Source: Algoriphagus limi (GTDB lineage Bacteria; Bacteroidota; Bacteroidia; Cytophagales; Cyclobacteriaceae). Taken from it: 64,000 bases of DNA. The notes beneath the pieces are model-generated. The model saw only the letters and a program-made list of their open reading frames with translations. It searched no databases and was not told the origin of the DNA. Below, one piece after another: positions 55,839 to 64,000 of the stretch. The stretch's first letter is position 1, and each line of letters begins with the position of its first letter. A program made the translations under genes and the position numbers. The stretch is from NCBI RefSeq assembly GCF_024919275.1, contig NZ_JANWGH010000001.1:1-64000 (forward strand), in the 5' to 3' direction.

Positions 55839-56453
55839 TTATCGATCGTATCGGTAATACATCATGGAGCCGTAGATTACATGTAGCAATCCAAAGCCTA
55901 AAGCCCAACATATCAATCCAAAATCAGGGAAAAAGGCTGCCAAAATCCCTAATAGTAATTGACCAATACCCAAGTTTCTTATTTCTCCTAGGGTAAAATG
56001 CGAAGCACTGATTAAGCCTAGTCCATAGAAAGTCAAGGTTGCAGGGGCGAGAAATTCATATGCGTTTTTATGAATTAAAGCGAAAGAGAAAAGCCCTCCG
56101 GCAATAACTGGGATGAATAGTGCAAGAAGAAACCGTTTGCTTGCTGGAGTCCAAAATTTCTGTGATTTCTTTTGGCTTTTGCTTTGGCTAAGCAGGTAGG
56201 CTGTTCCAATCGCCAAAACCAAAACCAATATAGCCACCACCAATAATTTGCTTTGCAAATCCGCGGTGGAGTTTATTTCTGAATCAAACCCTAATCCAGA
56301 ACTTGGATAATAAACCCAATACCAGGCAATTCCGGCACCAAGAAATGCATAGATTCCTGCCAAAACTCCAGAAAGCCCACTGAGAGAAATGAAGCGTGTA
56401 CTTCGCTCCATCATGGACTTGATTTCGGCTAATTCTTTTTCGGGATTTTTCAT
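55839..56453 (-). CDS. Six-helix membrane protein co-transcribed with the winged-helix regulator
   Basis: 204 residues with about six membrane segments (about 18-36, 67-87, 107-127, 132-152, 160-172, 177-197). N-terminal cytoplasmic helix with ELAEIKSMMERSTRFIS. The pairing of such a protein with a winged-helix regulator is recurrent in Bacteroidota, but its function is unknown. The operator at 56462-56480 is just upstream of its ATG. Confidence 0.7.
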   Translation of the reverse strand: MKNPEKELAEIKSMMERSTRFISLSGLSGVLAGIYAFLGAGIAWYWVYYPSSGLGFDSEINSTADLQSKLLVVAILVLVLAIGTAYLLSQSKSQKKSQKFWTPASKRFLLALFIPVIAGGLFSFALIHKNAYEFLAPATLTFYGLGLISASHFTLGEIRNLGIGQLLLGILAAFFPDFGLICWALGFGLLHVIYGSMMYYRYDR

Positions 56454-56461
56454 TTTAAAAG

Positions 56462-56480
56462 TACTTTGTAATGCAAAGTA
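56462..56480. promoter_or_regulatory. Palindromic operator TACTTTG-N5-CAAAGTA, copy 2
   Basis: Same 7-bp arms and spacer length as copy 1 (spacer TAATG), 9 bases upstream of ATG 56453. It could also affect the divergent GMC oxidoreductase gene, whose ATG is about 93 bases away. Confidence 0.75.
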
Positions 56481-56572
56481 AATTAATATTTTTGATTTTA
56501 TATGGTTTGGGAAAAATTTTTAGAAAAATTTAGACAGAGAAAGATCTATAGAGAAACCCAAATATACTTTCA

Positions 56573-58264
56573 ATGGAAAATTCATTTGATGCAATTGTAG
56601 TAGGTTCAGGAATTTCCGGTGGCTGGGCTGCAAAAGAATTGTGTGAAAAAGGACTCAAGACTTTGGTTTTGGAGAGGGGAAGGTCTGTAGTCCACAATAA
56701 AAATTATCCAACTGCTAACTTAAAACCATGGGAAATTCCACACCGGGGACGGGTTACTCAGGATTATTTAAAAGATAACCCATTGATAAGCAAGGCCGCA
56801 GGCTTTGGAGAAGAGACAAAACATTTTTTCATTCAAGACAAGGACCATCCGTATGTTCAAGAAAAACCATTTGATTGGATTCGTGGCTATCAAGTAGGTG
56901 GAAAGTCCCTTACATGGGGAAGAGCTACTCAGCGTTGGAGTGAGTTTGAATTCAAAGCTCCAGAATTACAGGGTTATGGGATGAATTGGCCAATTGGCTA
57001 TGAAGATGTCGCGCCATGGTATTCCCATGTTGAGAAGTTTATCGGAGTTTGTGGGACTCGAGATGGAATTGTCGCTATGCCAGATGGGGAGTTTATGAGG
57101 CCTTTCGATTTCAATTGTGCTGAAAGCTATTTGAGTCAAAAAATTAAAGAGTATTATCCAGACCGACATATGGTTCACGCAAGATGGGCCCATTTGACCG
57201 ATCCACAGGAGATTCATATACAGCAAGGAAGGGGGCAATGCCAAGCTAGGAATATGTGCATGCGTGGTTGTCCGTTTGGGGGGTATTTCAGTTCTGTTTC
57301 CTCGACTTTGCCTTGGGCTGATCGTACGGGAAATTTAACTATTCGTCCATATTCAGTAGTCCATTCGGTGATTTATGATGAAAAAACCGGAAAGGCTGGT
57401 GGGGTAAGGGTGATTGATGCGAATACCAAGGAAACCATTGAATTTAAAGCCAAAATTATTTTCCTGAATGCTTCAGCGTTGAATAGTGTGCTAATTATGC
57501 TCAATTCCAAATCCAATCGCTTTCCCAATGGCTTGGGGAATGATTATGATCTTTTGGGGAAATATGTAGCTTTTCATAACTACAGAGGTTGGGTTTCTGG
57601 AGAATTGGAAAAGTTTCAGGATAAGTATTATTTCGGTAGAAACCCCACTGAACCCATCATTGCTAATTTTCGGAATTTGGGTCAAAAAGATCCAAATCTA
57701 GATTTTGTAGGTGGTTATACCATTTTTTCGGGAGCATGGAGAGGAAGAGGGAAAGAAATGTCCAATCCGACTTTTGGGAAAGAGTTTAAAGAGGCTCAAA
57801 GTCAACCTGGAAATTGGCATGTGTATATGTATATGCAAGGGGAGACTATTCCCAAATCGGAAAATCATGTGAGGTTAAGTGAAAAAGAAGTGGATCCTTT
57901 TGGAATTCCGCAATTGGTGACCTCAGTGGGATATGATGAAAATGATGAAAAAATGTTGCAGGATTTTCTCTCTCAGGCTCAGGAGATGATGGAAAGGGCA
58001 GGAGTGAAAAATATAGAAATCAGCGATAGCGAGCAGGCGCCTGGCTTGGATATACATGAAATGGGAGGGGCTCGAATGGGAACTTCACCAGAAAATTCTT
58101 TGCTTAATTCCTGGAATCAAGTTCATGCCTGTAAAAATGTTTTTGTGACGGACGGAGCTTGTATGACGAGTACAGGTAACCAGAGTCCTTCACTTTTGTA
58201 TATGGCTTTGACTGCAAGAGCTGCTAATTATGCAGCTGAAGAATTCAAAAAAGGAAATCTTTGA
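56573..58264 (+). CDS. GMC family oxidoreductase
   Basis: 563 residues. FAD Rossmann motif VVGSGISGGWAAKE (9-22), a GMC signature around VGGKSLTWGRATQ, and the C-terminal HEMGGARMGTSPENS with TSTGNQSPSLLYMALTARAA. It contains Cys pairs (CQARNMCMRGCPFGG, about 223-236), common in GMC dehydrogenases working with cytochrome c subunits. The substrate is unknown (glucose/gluconate dehydrogenase-like). It stands alone and has no signal peptide. Confidence 0.88.
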   Translation: MENSFDAIVVGSGISGGWAAKELCEKGLKTLVLERGRSVVHNKNYPTANLKPWEIPHRGRVTQDYLKDNPLISKAAGFGEETKHFFIQDKDHPYVQEKPFDWIRGYQVGGKSLTWGRATQRWSEFEFKAPELQGYGMNWPIGYEDVAPWYSHVEKFIGVCGTRDGIVAMPDGEFMRPFDFNCAESYLSQKIKEYYPDRHMVHARWAHLTDPQEIHIQQGRGQCQARNMCMRGCPFGGYFSSVSSTLPWADRTGNLTIRPYSVVHSVIYDEKTGKAGGVRVIDANTKETIEFKAKIIFLNASALNSVLIMLNSKSNRFPNGLGNDYDLLGKYVAFHNYRGWVSGELEKFQDKYYFGRNPTEPIIANFRNLGQKDPNLDFVGGYTIFSGAWRGRGKEMSNPTFGKEFKEAQSQPGNWHVYMYMQGETIPKSENHVRLSEKEVDPFGIPQLVTSVGYDENDEKMLQDFLSQAQEMMERAGVKNIEISDSEQAPGLDIHEMGGARMGTSPENSLLNSWNQVHACKNVFVTDGACMTSTGNQSPSLLYMALTARAANYAAEEFKKGNL

Positions 58265-58297
58265 GTCATTTTCCGCAAAATAATGATGGATACTAAA

Positions 58298-58317
58298 AAA
58301 GCTCCCGAAGGAGCTTT
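58298..58317 (-). terminator. Terminator of the esterase gene
   Basis: Stem AAAGCTCC/GGAGCTTT with a CGAA tetraloop; T6 follows on the minus strand. It serves the minus-strand esterase, and possibly the plus-strand GMC gene as a bidirectional element. Confidence 0.82.
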
Positions 58318-58339
58318 ATAGGTTTGAGAGAAAAATGCT

Positions 58340-59530
58340 TTAAAATAATCTTGGAGCGAATTGGCTTAGATAAACTCTCCAGTTTCTCCAAGTATGTCCG
58401 CCTTCACTTTCTACATATTCATAAGGCATTCCCATGGTGTCGAGTTTAGCTCTGTATTCTTTATTGGCATCGTACAAGAAATCTGTTTTTCCAATTGCTA
58501 TCCAATAAAGCTTATAACCATTGTCCATTTGCTTTTGTAAGGTTTCGTCAAAATTACTGTAAACCTTACCCGTTGCATCTTCACGAGGCATTATTGCTGC
58601 AGAAAACAAGCCGATGTAATCAAAAGTATTCGGGTAGTACCTTGAGATGTGCAAAGTATGGAAGCCACCCATAGAAAGACCTGCGATAGCCCGGGACGCT
58701 TTATCTGCTTTTACGCGATAGTTGCCTTCCACAAATTTGATAATATCTTCGAAAGCTCCTTCGTAAGTTCCATCCATGGTTCTTGGTACCATAAACTGAG
58801 GCTTATAGTAGCCCATGCTTCCTTCTCCAGGAGCCCCATCTTGGATCACATTTCCATTCGGCATTACGACGATCATCGGCTTTGCTTTTCCTTCAGCGAT
58901 CAGATTATCCATAATCTGTGCGGTTCGACCTAGCGAAATCCAAGCCTCCTCATCTCCGCCAGCTCCGTGCAATAGGTATAGAACAGGATATTTCTCATTG
59001 GATGTTTCGTAGCCGGGTGGGGTGTAAATAGTAATTCTACGATCCATTCCCAAGCCAGGAGAATCGTACCAGCGTCTTGCGACAGTGCCGTGAGGAATGT
59101 CATTGGTTTTGTAAAGTTCACCCTGACCTCCTCCAATGATAAAGATATTCGTGCTTGAGGCCACATCTCGGATCAAAAATGGATTGTTTGGATCAGTTGT
59201 CTTGAAACCATCGATAATAAAGGAGTAATTGTATAACTCAGGATTAAGAACCTCTGAGATAAAAGTCCAGACTCCCTGATCATTTTTTGTCATTTCCACC
59301 TTACCTGGGCCATCCATTTCACCCATTGGAGTTTTCATTTTTTCGGTTGGCAAAAAGTCTCCTGTGATCTCGACTTTCTCGGCATCAGGAGCCAGAAGTC
59401 TAAATGTGACGGTGTTGTTTGCATGGACTTCAGGTGAGATGATTTGCTGTCCTCCAAATAATGCTTCCTGTGAAAAGCCTAAAAGGCTGAATGATAGGAA
59501 GAAAAATGCGGATAGAAGTTGTTTCTTCAT
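58340..59530 (-). CDS. Exported esterase with N-terminal CBM48-like domain
   Basis: 396 residues. Signal peptide (ending LGFSQ), an E-set/CBM48-like Ig fold (about 30-125; VTFRLLAPDAEKVEITGDF) and an esterase D-type alpha/beta hydrolase (RRITIYTPPGYE, GAGGDEEAW, catalytic Ser in GLSMGGFHTL at about 287, His in ESEGGHTW). The architecture is that of feruloyl/acetyl xylan esterases or enterobactin-esterase-like enzymes. It would act on plant polysaccharides outside the cytoplasm; substrate not established. Confidence 0.88.
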   Translation of the reverse strand: MKKQLLSAFFFLSFSLLGFSQEALFGGQQIISPEVHANNTVTFRLLAPDAEKVEITGDFLPTEKMKTPMGEMDGPGKVEMTKNDQGVWTFISEVLNPELYNYSFIIDGFKTTDPNNPFLIRDVASSTNIFIIGGGQGELYKTNDIPHGTVARRWYDSPGLGMDRRITIYTPPGYETSNEKYPVLYLLHGAGGDEEAWISLGRTAQIMDNLIAEGKAKPMIVVMPNGNVIQDGAPGEGSMGYYKPQFMVPRTMDGTYEGAFEDIIKFVEGNYRVKADKASRAIAGLSMGGFHTLHISRYYPNTFDYIGLFSAAIMPREDATGKVYSNFDETLQKQMDNGYKLYWIAIGKTDFLYDANKEYRAKLDTMGMPYEYVESEGGHTWRNWRVYLSQFAPRLF

Positions 59531-59803
59531 GTTAAAAGGGTTCTATTGTGTCAATATGTGAAAATAGAAAAAGGGCTTTTGAAAACCTAGAGAAATATTA
59601 CAAAGCATTCTATGGATGATCAAAAGGTTAAGACAAATGCTATTTCTTCTATTCAAAATGAATTTTGTATTGTATTAAATAATTGTAATATTTCAATTTT
59701 TAGTTACAGCTTTAAAAGCCATATATTATTTAAAATCAGATAAGTATGATGATTTAATCAGGAAAAAATTATAACTTTTAGAACATTTACTCCCACAAAT
59801 TTC

Positions 59804-59938
59804 AAAGAGATTAGTTTAGGCTATGCTTAATCTCTTTTCTGATTACACGAATCTTCTGCCATAGCCTTTTTGGATTCTTAAAAATCTAAATCACCTAGTA
59901 ACAATTAATTTCTGACCACTTTAAGGAATTAAGGTGGT
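59804..59938. other. Structured non-coding tract upstream of the Tat-exported DsrE-like gene
   Basis: In the 443-base AT-rich gap 59562-60004 two hairpins occur: AAAGAGATTA/TAATCTCTTT (10 bp, 14-base loop, 59804-59837) and a second near-perfect one (59915-59938; ACCACTTTAA/TTAAGGTGGT with one G-T, GGAA loop). The first may be a terminator or part of a leader. No gene was found in the rest of the gap. Confidence 0.5.
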
Positions 59939-60004
59939 TTGAGATAAGGCCATAGCCAGAGCTTTATCCTTTCGATTTATTACTCATCTTAACCCCTTTA
60001 CACT

Positions 60005-60688
60005 ATGAAAACCCCAAAATCAAATACCAGAAGAGACTTTCTGAATTCAATTTTACTGAGTGGAGCTGCAGGCGGATTAGGAACTTTGATTTCACCTACT
60101 TTAGGATTCGCTGATTCATCTAAATCCTCGAAAATGCTCAATGAAGCCGAAGAATGGTTTAAAAAAATCAAAGGAGAACATCGAGTAGTATTTGATGGCT
60201 CAACCCCTCATGACGGTTTCCCGATAATTTGGAATTGGGCTTTCTATCTATCAAATAATCAAACTGGTTCGTTAGATGAAGATATTACAGCCATGTCTGT
60301 ATTGAGGCATTCGGCAGTTCCATTTGCTCTTAAGTCAGAGCTATGGGAAAAGTATGAATTGGGTGCGTTTGTGGGTGTGAATGATCAGCTTACTAAAAAG
60401 CCTGCATTAAGAAATCCATATTATGAACCAAAAGAAGGAGATTTTCCTGTTCCAATAGTACAAGGGATCAAAGATCTTCAGTCAAGAGGTGCTTTGTTCT
60501 GTGTTTGTGATTTGGCTCTAAACGTTTATAGTGGAAATAAAGCAAACCAAATGGGAATGGATCCTGCGGTGGTATATGAAGAATGGAAGAATGGGGTTTT
60601 ACCTGGGATTCAAATTGTACCATCTGGAGTTTGGGCTTTGCAACGGGCCCAAAAGCATGGTTGTGCTTACATATTCGCAGGTAATTGA
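60005..60688 (+). CDS. Tat-exported DsrE-like protein
   Basis: 227 residues. Twin-arginine signal NTRRDFLNSILLSGAAGG near the N terminus. The mature part (FCVCDLALNVYSGNK; LPGIQIVPSGVWALQRAQKHGCAYIFAG) follows the DsrE pattern, with Cys at the usual carrier site. It is the second exported DsrE-like protein in the window after 41525-42064. It is monocistronic with a terminator. Export by Tat suggests it folds or binds a cofactor before export. Confidence 0.75.
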   Translation: MKTPKSNTRRDFLNSILLSGAAGGLGTLISPTLGFADSSKSSKMLNEAEEWFKKIKGEHRVVFDGSTPHDGFPIIWNWAFYLSNNQTGSLDEDITAMSVLRHSAVPFALKSELWEKYELGAFVGVNDQLTKKPALRNPYYEPKEGDFPVPIVQGIKDLQSRGALFCVCDLALNVYSGNKANQMGMDPAVVYEEWKNGVLPGIQIVPSGVWALQRAQKHGCAYIFAGN

Positions 60689-60724
60689 TTTGGTATTGTT
60701 AAAGTCAAATAATTAAATGCTTTT

Positions 60725-60765
60725 CAGGTTTGTCATCTTTTGGAGAGGCAAACCTGTTTCGTTTA
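60725..60765 (+). terminator. Terminator of the Tat-exported DsrE-like gene
   Basis: Eight-bp stem CAGGTTTG/CAAACCTG with a 16-base loop, then TTTCGTTTATTTTT. Confidence 0.7.
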
Positions 60766-60847
60766 TTTTTTTCAATCTCTTCTTTAATACCTCAAACTTA
60801 GAAAGCGTATATTGAAGAGAAATCAAATCGTTTTTTACCTTTCTCTT

Positions 60848-62227
60848 ATGTCAAAAAATATCCTGCTCTCACTTTTCCTTTTTCTACTAGGGATTCCAGC
60901 TTTTTCCCAATATCAAATCATAACTGGAGGTTGGGTTTATGATACCGATACGAAAAACTTCAAAAAGAATTCGGCCATCTATTTGGTCAATGGGAAGTTT
61001 GGAACAGGAAGTGAGAATGTGATGAATTGGGATGTGAAAAAGCTATCGGATGATGATTATATCCTTCCGGGTTTGATTGATCTACATGCTCATTATCGTG
61101 TCAGTTTTGAAGGTAAGGCTTACGATGATACGCTTGCCATGCCGAAGATTTTTCTGGCAAATGGGGTGACGAGTACTTTTCCGGCTGGAGAAATTGAGCC
61201 GGAAAAAATGTGGGATTTGCAGAAAAAAATTGATGCTGGCCAAATTCCAGGACCTAGGATTCTTCACTCAGGGCCCTATTTTGGAACGGCTGCTCCGGAT
61301 TGGAATCCTGAAATTTCCGATGCTGAAATCCGTCAGCGTGTGGATTATTGGGCGAATCGGGGAGCTTATGGTTTCAAGGCAAAGGGAATTACAAGTGAAC
61401 AATTGAAAGTTCTAATTGATCAGGCGCATAAGCATGATTTAACTGTCACCGGCCATTTGAATTCAGGCTATAGAAATTCGGTCAATCCTCAGGAAGCTAT
61501 CCAAATGGGAATCGACCGGGTAGAGCATTTTCTGGGAGGGAGATTGCTTGCTGATTCCATTGATGCGTATCAAAGCTTGAAAAAGCTCGATCCAGCCGAT
61601 CCCATGTTAAATGAAATTATTCAGCTCTATATCGATAATGGGGTTTATTTCGATGCAACGTTGGCAACTTATGGCGCGATCGGAATGATTGATTCTCCTA
61701 TCTTTTTTGATTTTGCCATTGAAAATGAATATTTCACGGATTTCACCAAGGACATCATCAAATCAAAAAACACTCCATCTGCATTCAATGAACTTTGCGC
61801 CTTGATTTATCCAGTCAAGCAGGGAACTCTGAAGCGGTATTATGAGGCTGGCGGTTTGATTACAGTTGGGACTGACAGACCCTTATTATTGGATAATTAT
61901 CTAGGCGGAGGGATTGGTGGTTTTTTTATGCATCGAGAATTGGCTGCCATGGTTGAGATCGGGATTCCTCCGGGCGAAGTCATCTATTTTGCTACCCAGC
62001 AAAATGCAGAAGCCTTAGGAATTGCAGATAAAGCAGGAAGTATTAGTCCAGGAAAATGGGCGGATATGATGATTATCCGTGGCAATCCTATCGAAGATAT
62101 CAATCGAACCCGAAGTGTTCACACAGTTGTAAAAGACGGGAAATTTTATTCTTCCCATGATTTGAAAAATGCCGCTAAAGGGAAGTTGGGGCCTTCAGTT
62201 GAGGAAGTTCCGGATGAAATTCAGTGA
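60848..62227 (+). CDS. Exported amidohydrolase
   Basis: 459 residues from ATG 60848, which gives a clean signal peptide ending AFSQ; an earlier TTG (60812) is less convincing. Metal-binding pattern: IDLHAHYR (about 77-84), a Lys in GFKAKGI, HLNSG, DRVEHF and VGTDRPLL, typical of the imidazolonepropionase/prolidase-like amidohydrolases. The C terminus closes with SPGKWADMMIIRGNP. Substrate unknown. Its stop overlaps the convergent nucleoside hydrolase by 7 bases. Confidence 0.88.
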   Translation: MSKNILLSLFLFLLGIPAFSQYQIITGGWVYDTDTKNFKKNSAIYLVNGKFGTGSENVMNWDVKKLSDDDYILPGLIDLHAHYRVSFEGKAYDDTLAMPKIFLANGVTSTFPAGEIEPEKMWDLQKKIDAGQIPGPRILHSGPYFGTAAPDWNPEISDAEIRQRVDYWANRGAYGFKAKGITSEQLKVLIDQAHKHDLTVTGHLNSGYRNSVNPQEAIQMGIDRVEHFLGGRLLADSIDAYQSLKKLDPADPMLNEIIQLYIDNGVYFDATLATYGAIGMIDSPIFFDFAIENEYFTDFTKDIIKSKNTPSAFNELCALIYPVKQGTLKRYYEAGGLITVGTDRPLLLDNYLGGGIGGFFMHRELAAMVEIGIPPGEVIYFATQQNAEALGIADKAGSISPGKWADMMIIRGNPIEDINRTRSVHTVVKDGKFYSSHDLKNAAKGKLGPSVEEVPDEIQ

Positions 62228-63147
62228 AAAGCCCGCTCAAAGGATTCCCAAAAATCCTTCTCCATTTTCTCAGTATTAATTCTGCTATGAATTTTTACTT
62301 TTCTTCTGGTATTCTCCTCGGGAGTCCAAAATTCTTCCACTTTGCTCCATTCCGGGTGGATTAAGGCTTCAATAATGGCTACATCCCACATGATCCAACG
62401 CTCTTTCCCGGGGTCTTCATTTGTCCACCATCGGGTGTAGCTTTCCCATCGGTTAATCAAGTAATCCCCTAGTTCGGATTTCCCTCTAAGCTGCTGATCA
62501 ACTTTTTCCTTATCAAAAACCAAATGCTGACTAGTTGTGGCAGACATAATGGTCAAGTCCAATTCAGGCGTATCAAAAATTACATTGACTGCTAGCGTAT
62601 CGTTCCCGGAATTGAATTCCTTCTTGTTGAAGTTGTTGGTTTCTGGATCATGCCATATACCCAGATAATGAACCTTGATTTTCGGTATGATGCTAGGTTC
62701 TTGAAGGATGGCCGAGGCCACGTTTGTACAGCTGCCAAGAATAACTAGATTCAACTTTTCATCTCCTTCCATTTTGAGAGCCTGCTCAATAATAAAATCA
62801 GAGGCAGGGGATCGCTGAGGTTCAGAGTTTGATTTTAAAGGGAAGTTTGAACCTATGGGTAATGGAATTTCTTGTCGGTTTGCCAGCTCTATCAAGCGCT
62901 CATTAATCGTTTGACTTTCCTTGACTGTAGAATCACTCGCAAATGGAGATATATGGAATTGTGCAGATGTAATCCCTTTGATATCCAATTTCTCATCTGC
63001 TAAAGCCCTAGCTAAGGCAAAAAGATCATCCACCTCATTGGCTGTGTCTGCATCGATGATTACCGGGATTTTTTCTTCCTGAGAAATGGGGGTAAAGAAA
63101 GAGGGTTCTAGAAATGTCAAAAAGGAGAAAAGATAAAACAAAGTCAT
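62221..63147 (-). CDS. Inosine-uridine nucleoside hydrolase family protein
   Basis: 308 residues from ATG 63147, giving a signal-like N terminus; the frame extends to a TTG at 63177. Nucleoside hydrolase calcium site IDADTANEVDD (31-41), with NLVILGSCTNVASAI and a distal WDVAI (usual D-H replaced by D-V) motif. It would cleave ribonucleosides, probably outside the cytoplasm. Whether the active-site His is replaced should be checked by alignment. Confidence 0.88.
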   Translation of the reverse strand: MTLFYLFSFLTFLEPSFFTPISQEEKIPVIIDADTANEVDDLFALARALADEKLDIKGITSAQFHISPFASDSTVKESQTINERLIELANRQEIPLPIGSNFPLKSNSEPQRSPASDFIIEQALKMEGDEKLNLVILGSCTNVASAILQEPSIIPKIKVHYLGIWHDPETNNFNKKEFNSGNDTLAVNVIFDTPELDLTIMSATTSQHLVFDKEKVDQQLRGKSELGDYLINRWESYTRWWTNEDPGKERWIMWDVAIIEALIHPEWSKVEEFWTPEENTRRKVKIHSRINTEKMEKDFWESFERAFH

Positions 63148-63255
63148 AAATGAGGTGATAGACGGTTTTGGACCCAAAACTACAAAAGAGGATTCGGTCC
63201 AGTCAACTGCTGAAATTCCTATTCCGGTTTAATTGTTTTCATTCTTCAATCCCTA

Positions 63256-63287
63256 TTTGTCAATCCCCACCATCCACGGTATCTTTG
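63256..63287 (+). promoter_or_regulatory. Promoter of the carbon-nitrogen hydrolase gene (TTTG-N20-TATCTTTG)
   Basis: TTTG at 63256-63259 and TATCTTTG at 63280-63287, 20 bases apart: a full Bacteroidota-type promoter 24 bases before the GTG start at 63312. Confidence 0.75.
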
Positions 63288-63311
63288 TCCATTCATTTTA
63301 ACGTCGAAGCC

Positions 63312-64000
63312 GTGGCAAATAAAACCGTCAAAGTAGGTATGGTCCAGCTCAGTTGCTCTGGGAATGTGGCCGAAAATATGGAGAAAACTATTGCAGGTAT
63401 CCGTACAGCTGCTCAAAAAGGGGCACAGGTGGTAGTTTTACAGGAACTTTTTAGATCCCTCTACTTCTGCGATGTGGAGGATTATGAAAACTTCAAATTA
63501 GCGGAAGCCATTCCTGGTCCTTCTACCGATGCACTGGGTGTTTTAGCTAAGGAGCTAGGTGTAGTAATTGTAGCTTCCCTATTTGAAAAACGAGCTGAGG
63601 GTCTATATCACAATACCACAGCTGTTTTAGATGCAGATGGAAGCTATTTGGGCAAATACCGAAAAATGCATATTCCGGATGATCCTGGATATTATGAGAA
63701 GTTTTATTTCACCCCTGGCGATTTAGGATATAAAGTGTTCCCAACAAAGTTTGGAAAAATAGGTGTGTTGATTTGCTGGGATCAGTGGTATCCCGAGGCG
63801 GCTCGGATTACTGCTTTGAAAGGTGCTGACTTTTTGGTTTACCCCACTGCCATCGGCTGGCACAAGGATCAGGACGAATTGACCAATGAGGAACAATATG
63901 GAGCTTGGCAGACTATTCAAAGATCCCATGCAGTAGCCAATGGGATTCCTGTAGTTTCTGTTAATCGTACCGGTGTGGAAGGGGAGATGCAGTTTTGGGG
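63312..64000 (+). CDS. aguB: N-carbamoylputrescine amidase-like carbon-nitrogen hydrolase, truncated by window end
   Basis: The frame from GTG 63312 is open to the end of the window, about 229 residues seen of about 290. Nitrilase triad: Glu in VVVLQELFRS (residue about 42), Lys in GKYRKMHIPDDPGYYEKF (about 117) and Cys155 in LICWDQWYP. The KMHIPDDPGYYEKFYFTPGD segment is characteristic of AguB, which converts N-carbamoylputrescine to putrescine. An agmatine deiminase gene would be expected next to it outside the window. Confidence 0.9.
   Translation, partial: MANKTVKVGMVQLSCSGNVAENMEKTIAGIRTAAQKGAQVVVLQELFRSLYFCDVEDYENFKLAEAIPGPSTDALGVLAKELGVVIVASLFEKRAEGLYHNTTAVLDADGSYLGKYRKMHIPDDPGYYEKFYFTPGDLGYKVFPTKFGKIGVLICWDQWYPEAARITALKGADFLVYPTAIGWHKDQDELTNEEQYGAWQTIQRSHAVANGIPVVSVNRTGVEGEMQFW

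Noticed and set aside
1-64000. Prophage, integrative element or insertion sequence
   Set aside because: No integrase, transposase, capsid, portal or conjugation gene was seen, and gene content is chromosomal.

Overview
The window looks like a chromosomal segment of a Bacteroidota bacterium, most likely Cytophagales (Cyclobacteriaceae, Algoriphagus-like; the genus is inference). Support comes from the LpxC-FabZ and CcoN-CcoO gene fusions, a PorX-type response regulator, Bat-operon and DUF4296/DUF4924 genes, many SPII lipoproteins, and repeated TAnnTTTG promoter elements typical of the phylum. No phage, plasmid, insertion sequence or CRISPR array was seen.

Layout. 1-140: 3' end of a 5S rRNA and its terminator. 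182-2925: mutS2 and a DUF4296 lipoprotein. 3032-5826: a short Bat-type operon (DUF58, BatD-like protein, BatA). 5815-6905: an AlkB-type hydroxylase whose start appears frame-disrupted. 7069-8421: hemN. 8424-16882: a complete cbb3 oxidase cluster (ccoI, S, NO, Q, P, G, H and a SafE-like gene), preceded by a weak universal-stress-like gene. 17780-23431: a small lipoprotein and the lipid A set (HD hydrolase, lpxD, lpxC-fabZ, lpxA, ABC ATPase). 23490-26686: porX, tsaE and alanine dehydrogenase.

26688-33529 is the most unusual part. A receiver-only regulator lies divergent to a tight four-gene operon: a ThiF/E1-like plus nitroreductase fusion (Rv1355c/MoeY-like), a GNAT/autoinducer-synthase-like acyltransferase, a 7TM-DISM histidine kinase, and a receiver-histidine kinase hybrid. 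The arrangement suggests synthesis of a small molecule coupled to its sensing; this is inference.

33598-50060 is mostly housekeeping: pyrophosphatase, AcpH, an SF1 helicase, DUF4924, LepA, FolD, tRNA-Leu(GAG), a DsrE-like protein, a long PurF-like enzyme, M42 peptidase, ValS and a CocE/NonD hydrolase. It is interrupted by a four-helix-bundle gene with related inverted flanks and by two repeat tracts. 50218-64000 is more accessory: fumarylacetoacetase, a glycerophosphodiesterase, a sugar isomerase-like lipoprotein, two membrane-protein operons sharing one palindromic operator with a winged-helix regulator, a GMC oxidoreductase, an esterase, a Tat-exported DsrE-like protein, an amidohydrolase, a nucleoside hydrolase and a truncated N-carbamoylputrescine amidase.

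Functional links: hemN and the cbb3 cluster face each other, and both have FNR-like half-palindromes upstream, which fits low-oxygen respiration. The lipid A genes form one transcription unit behind a TACTTTTG promoter. All functions are from reading the sequence; no database search was possible.
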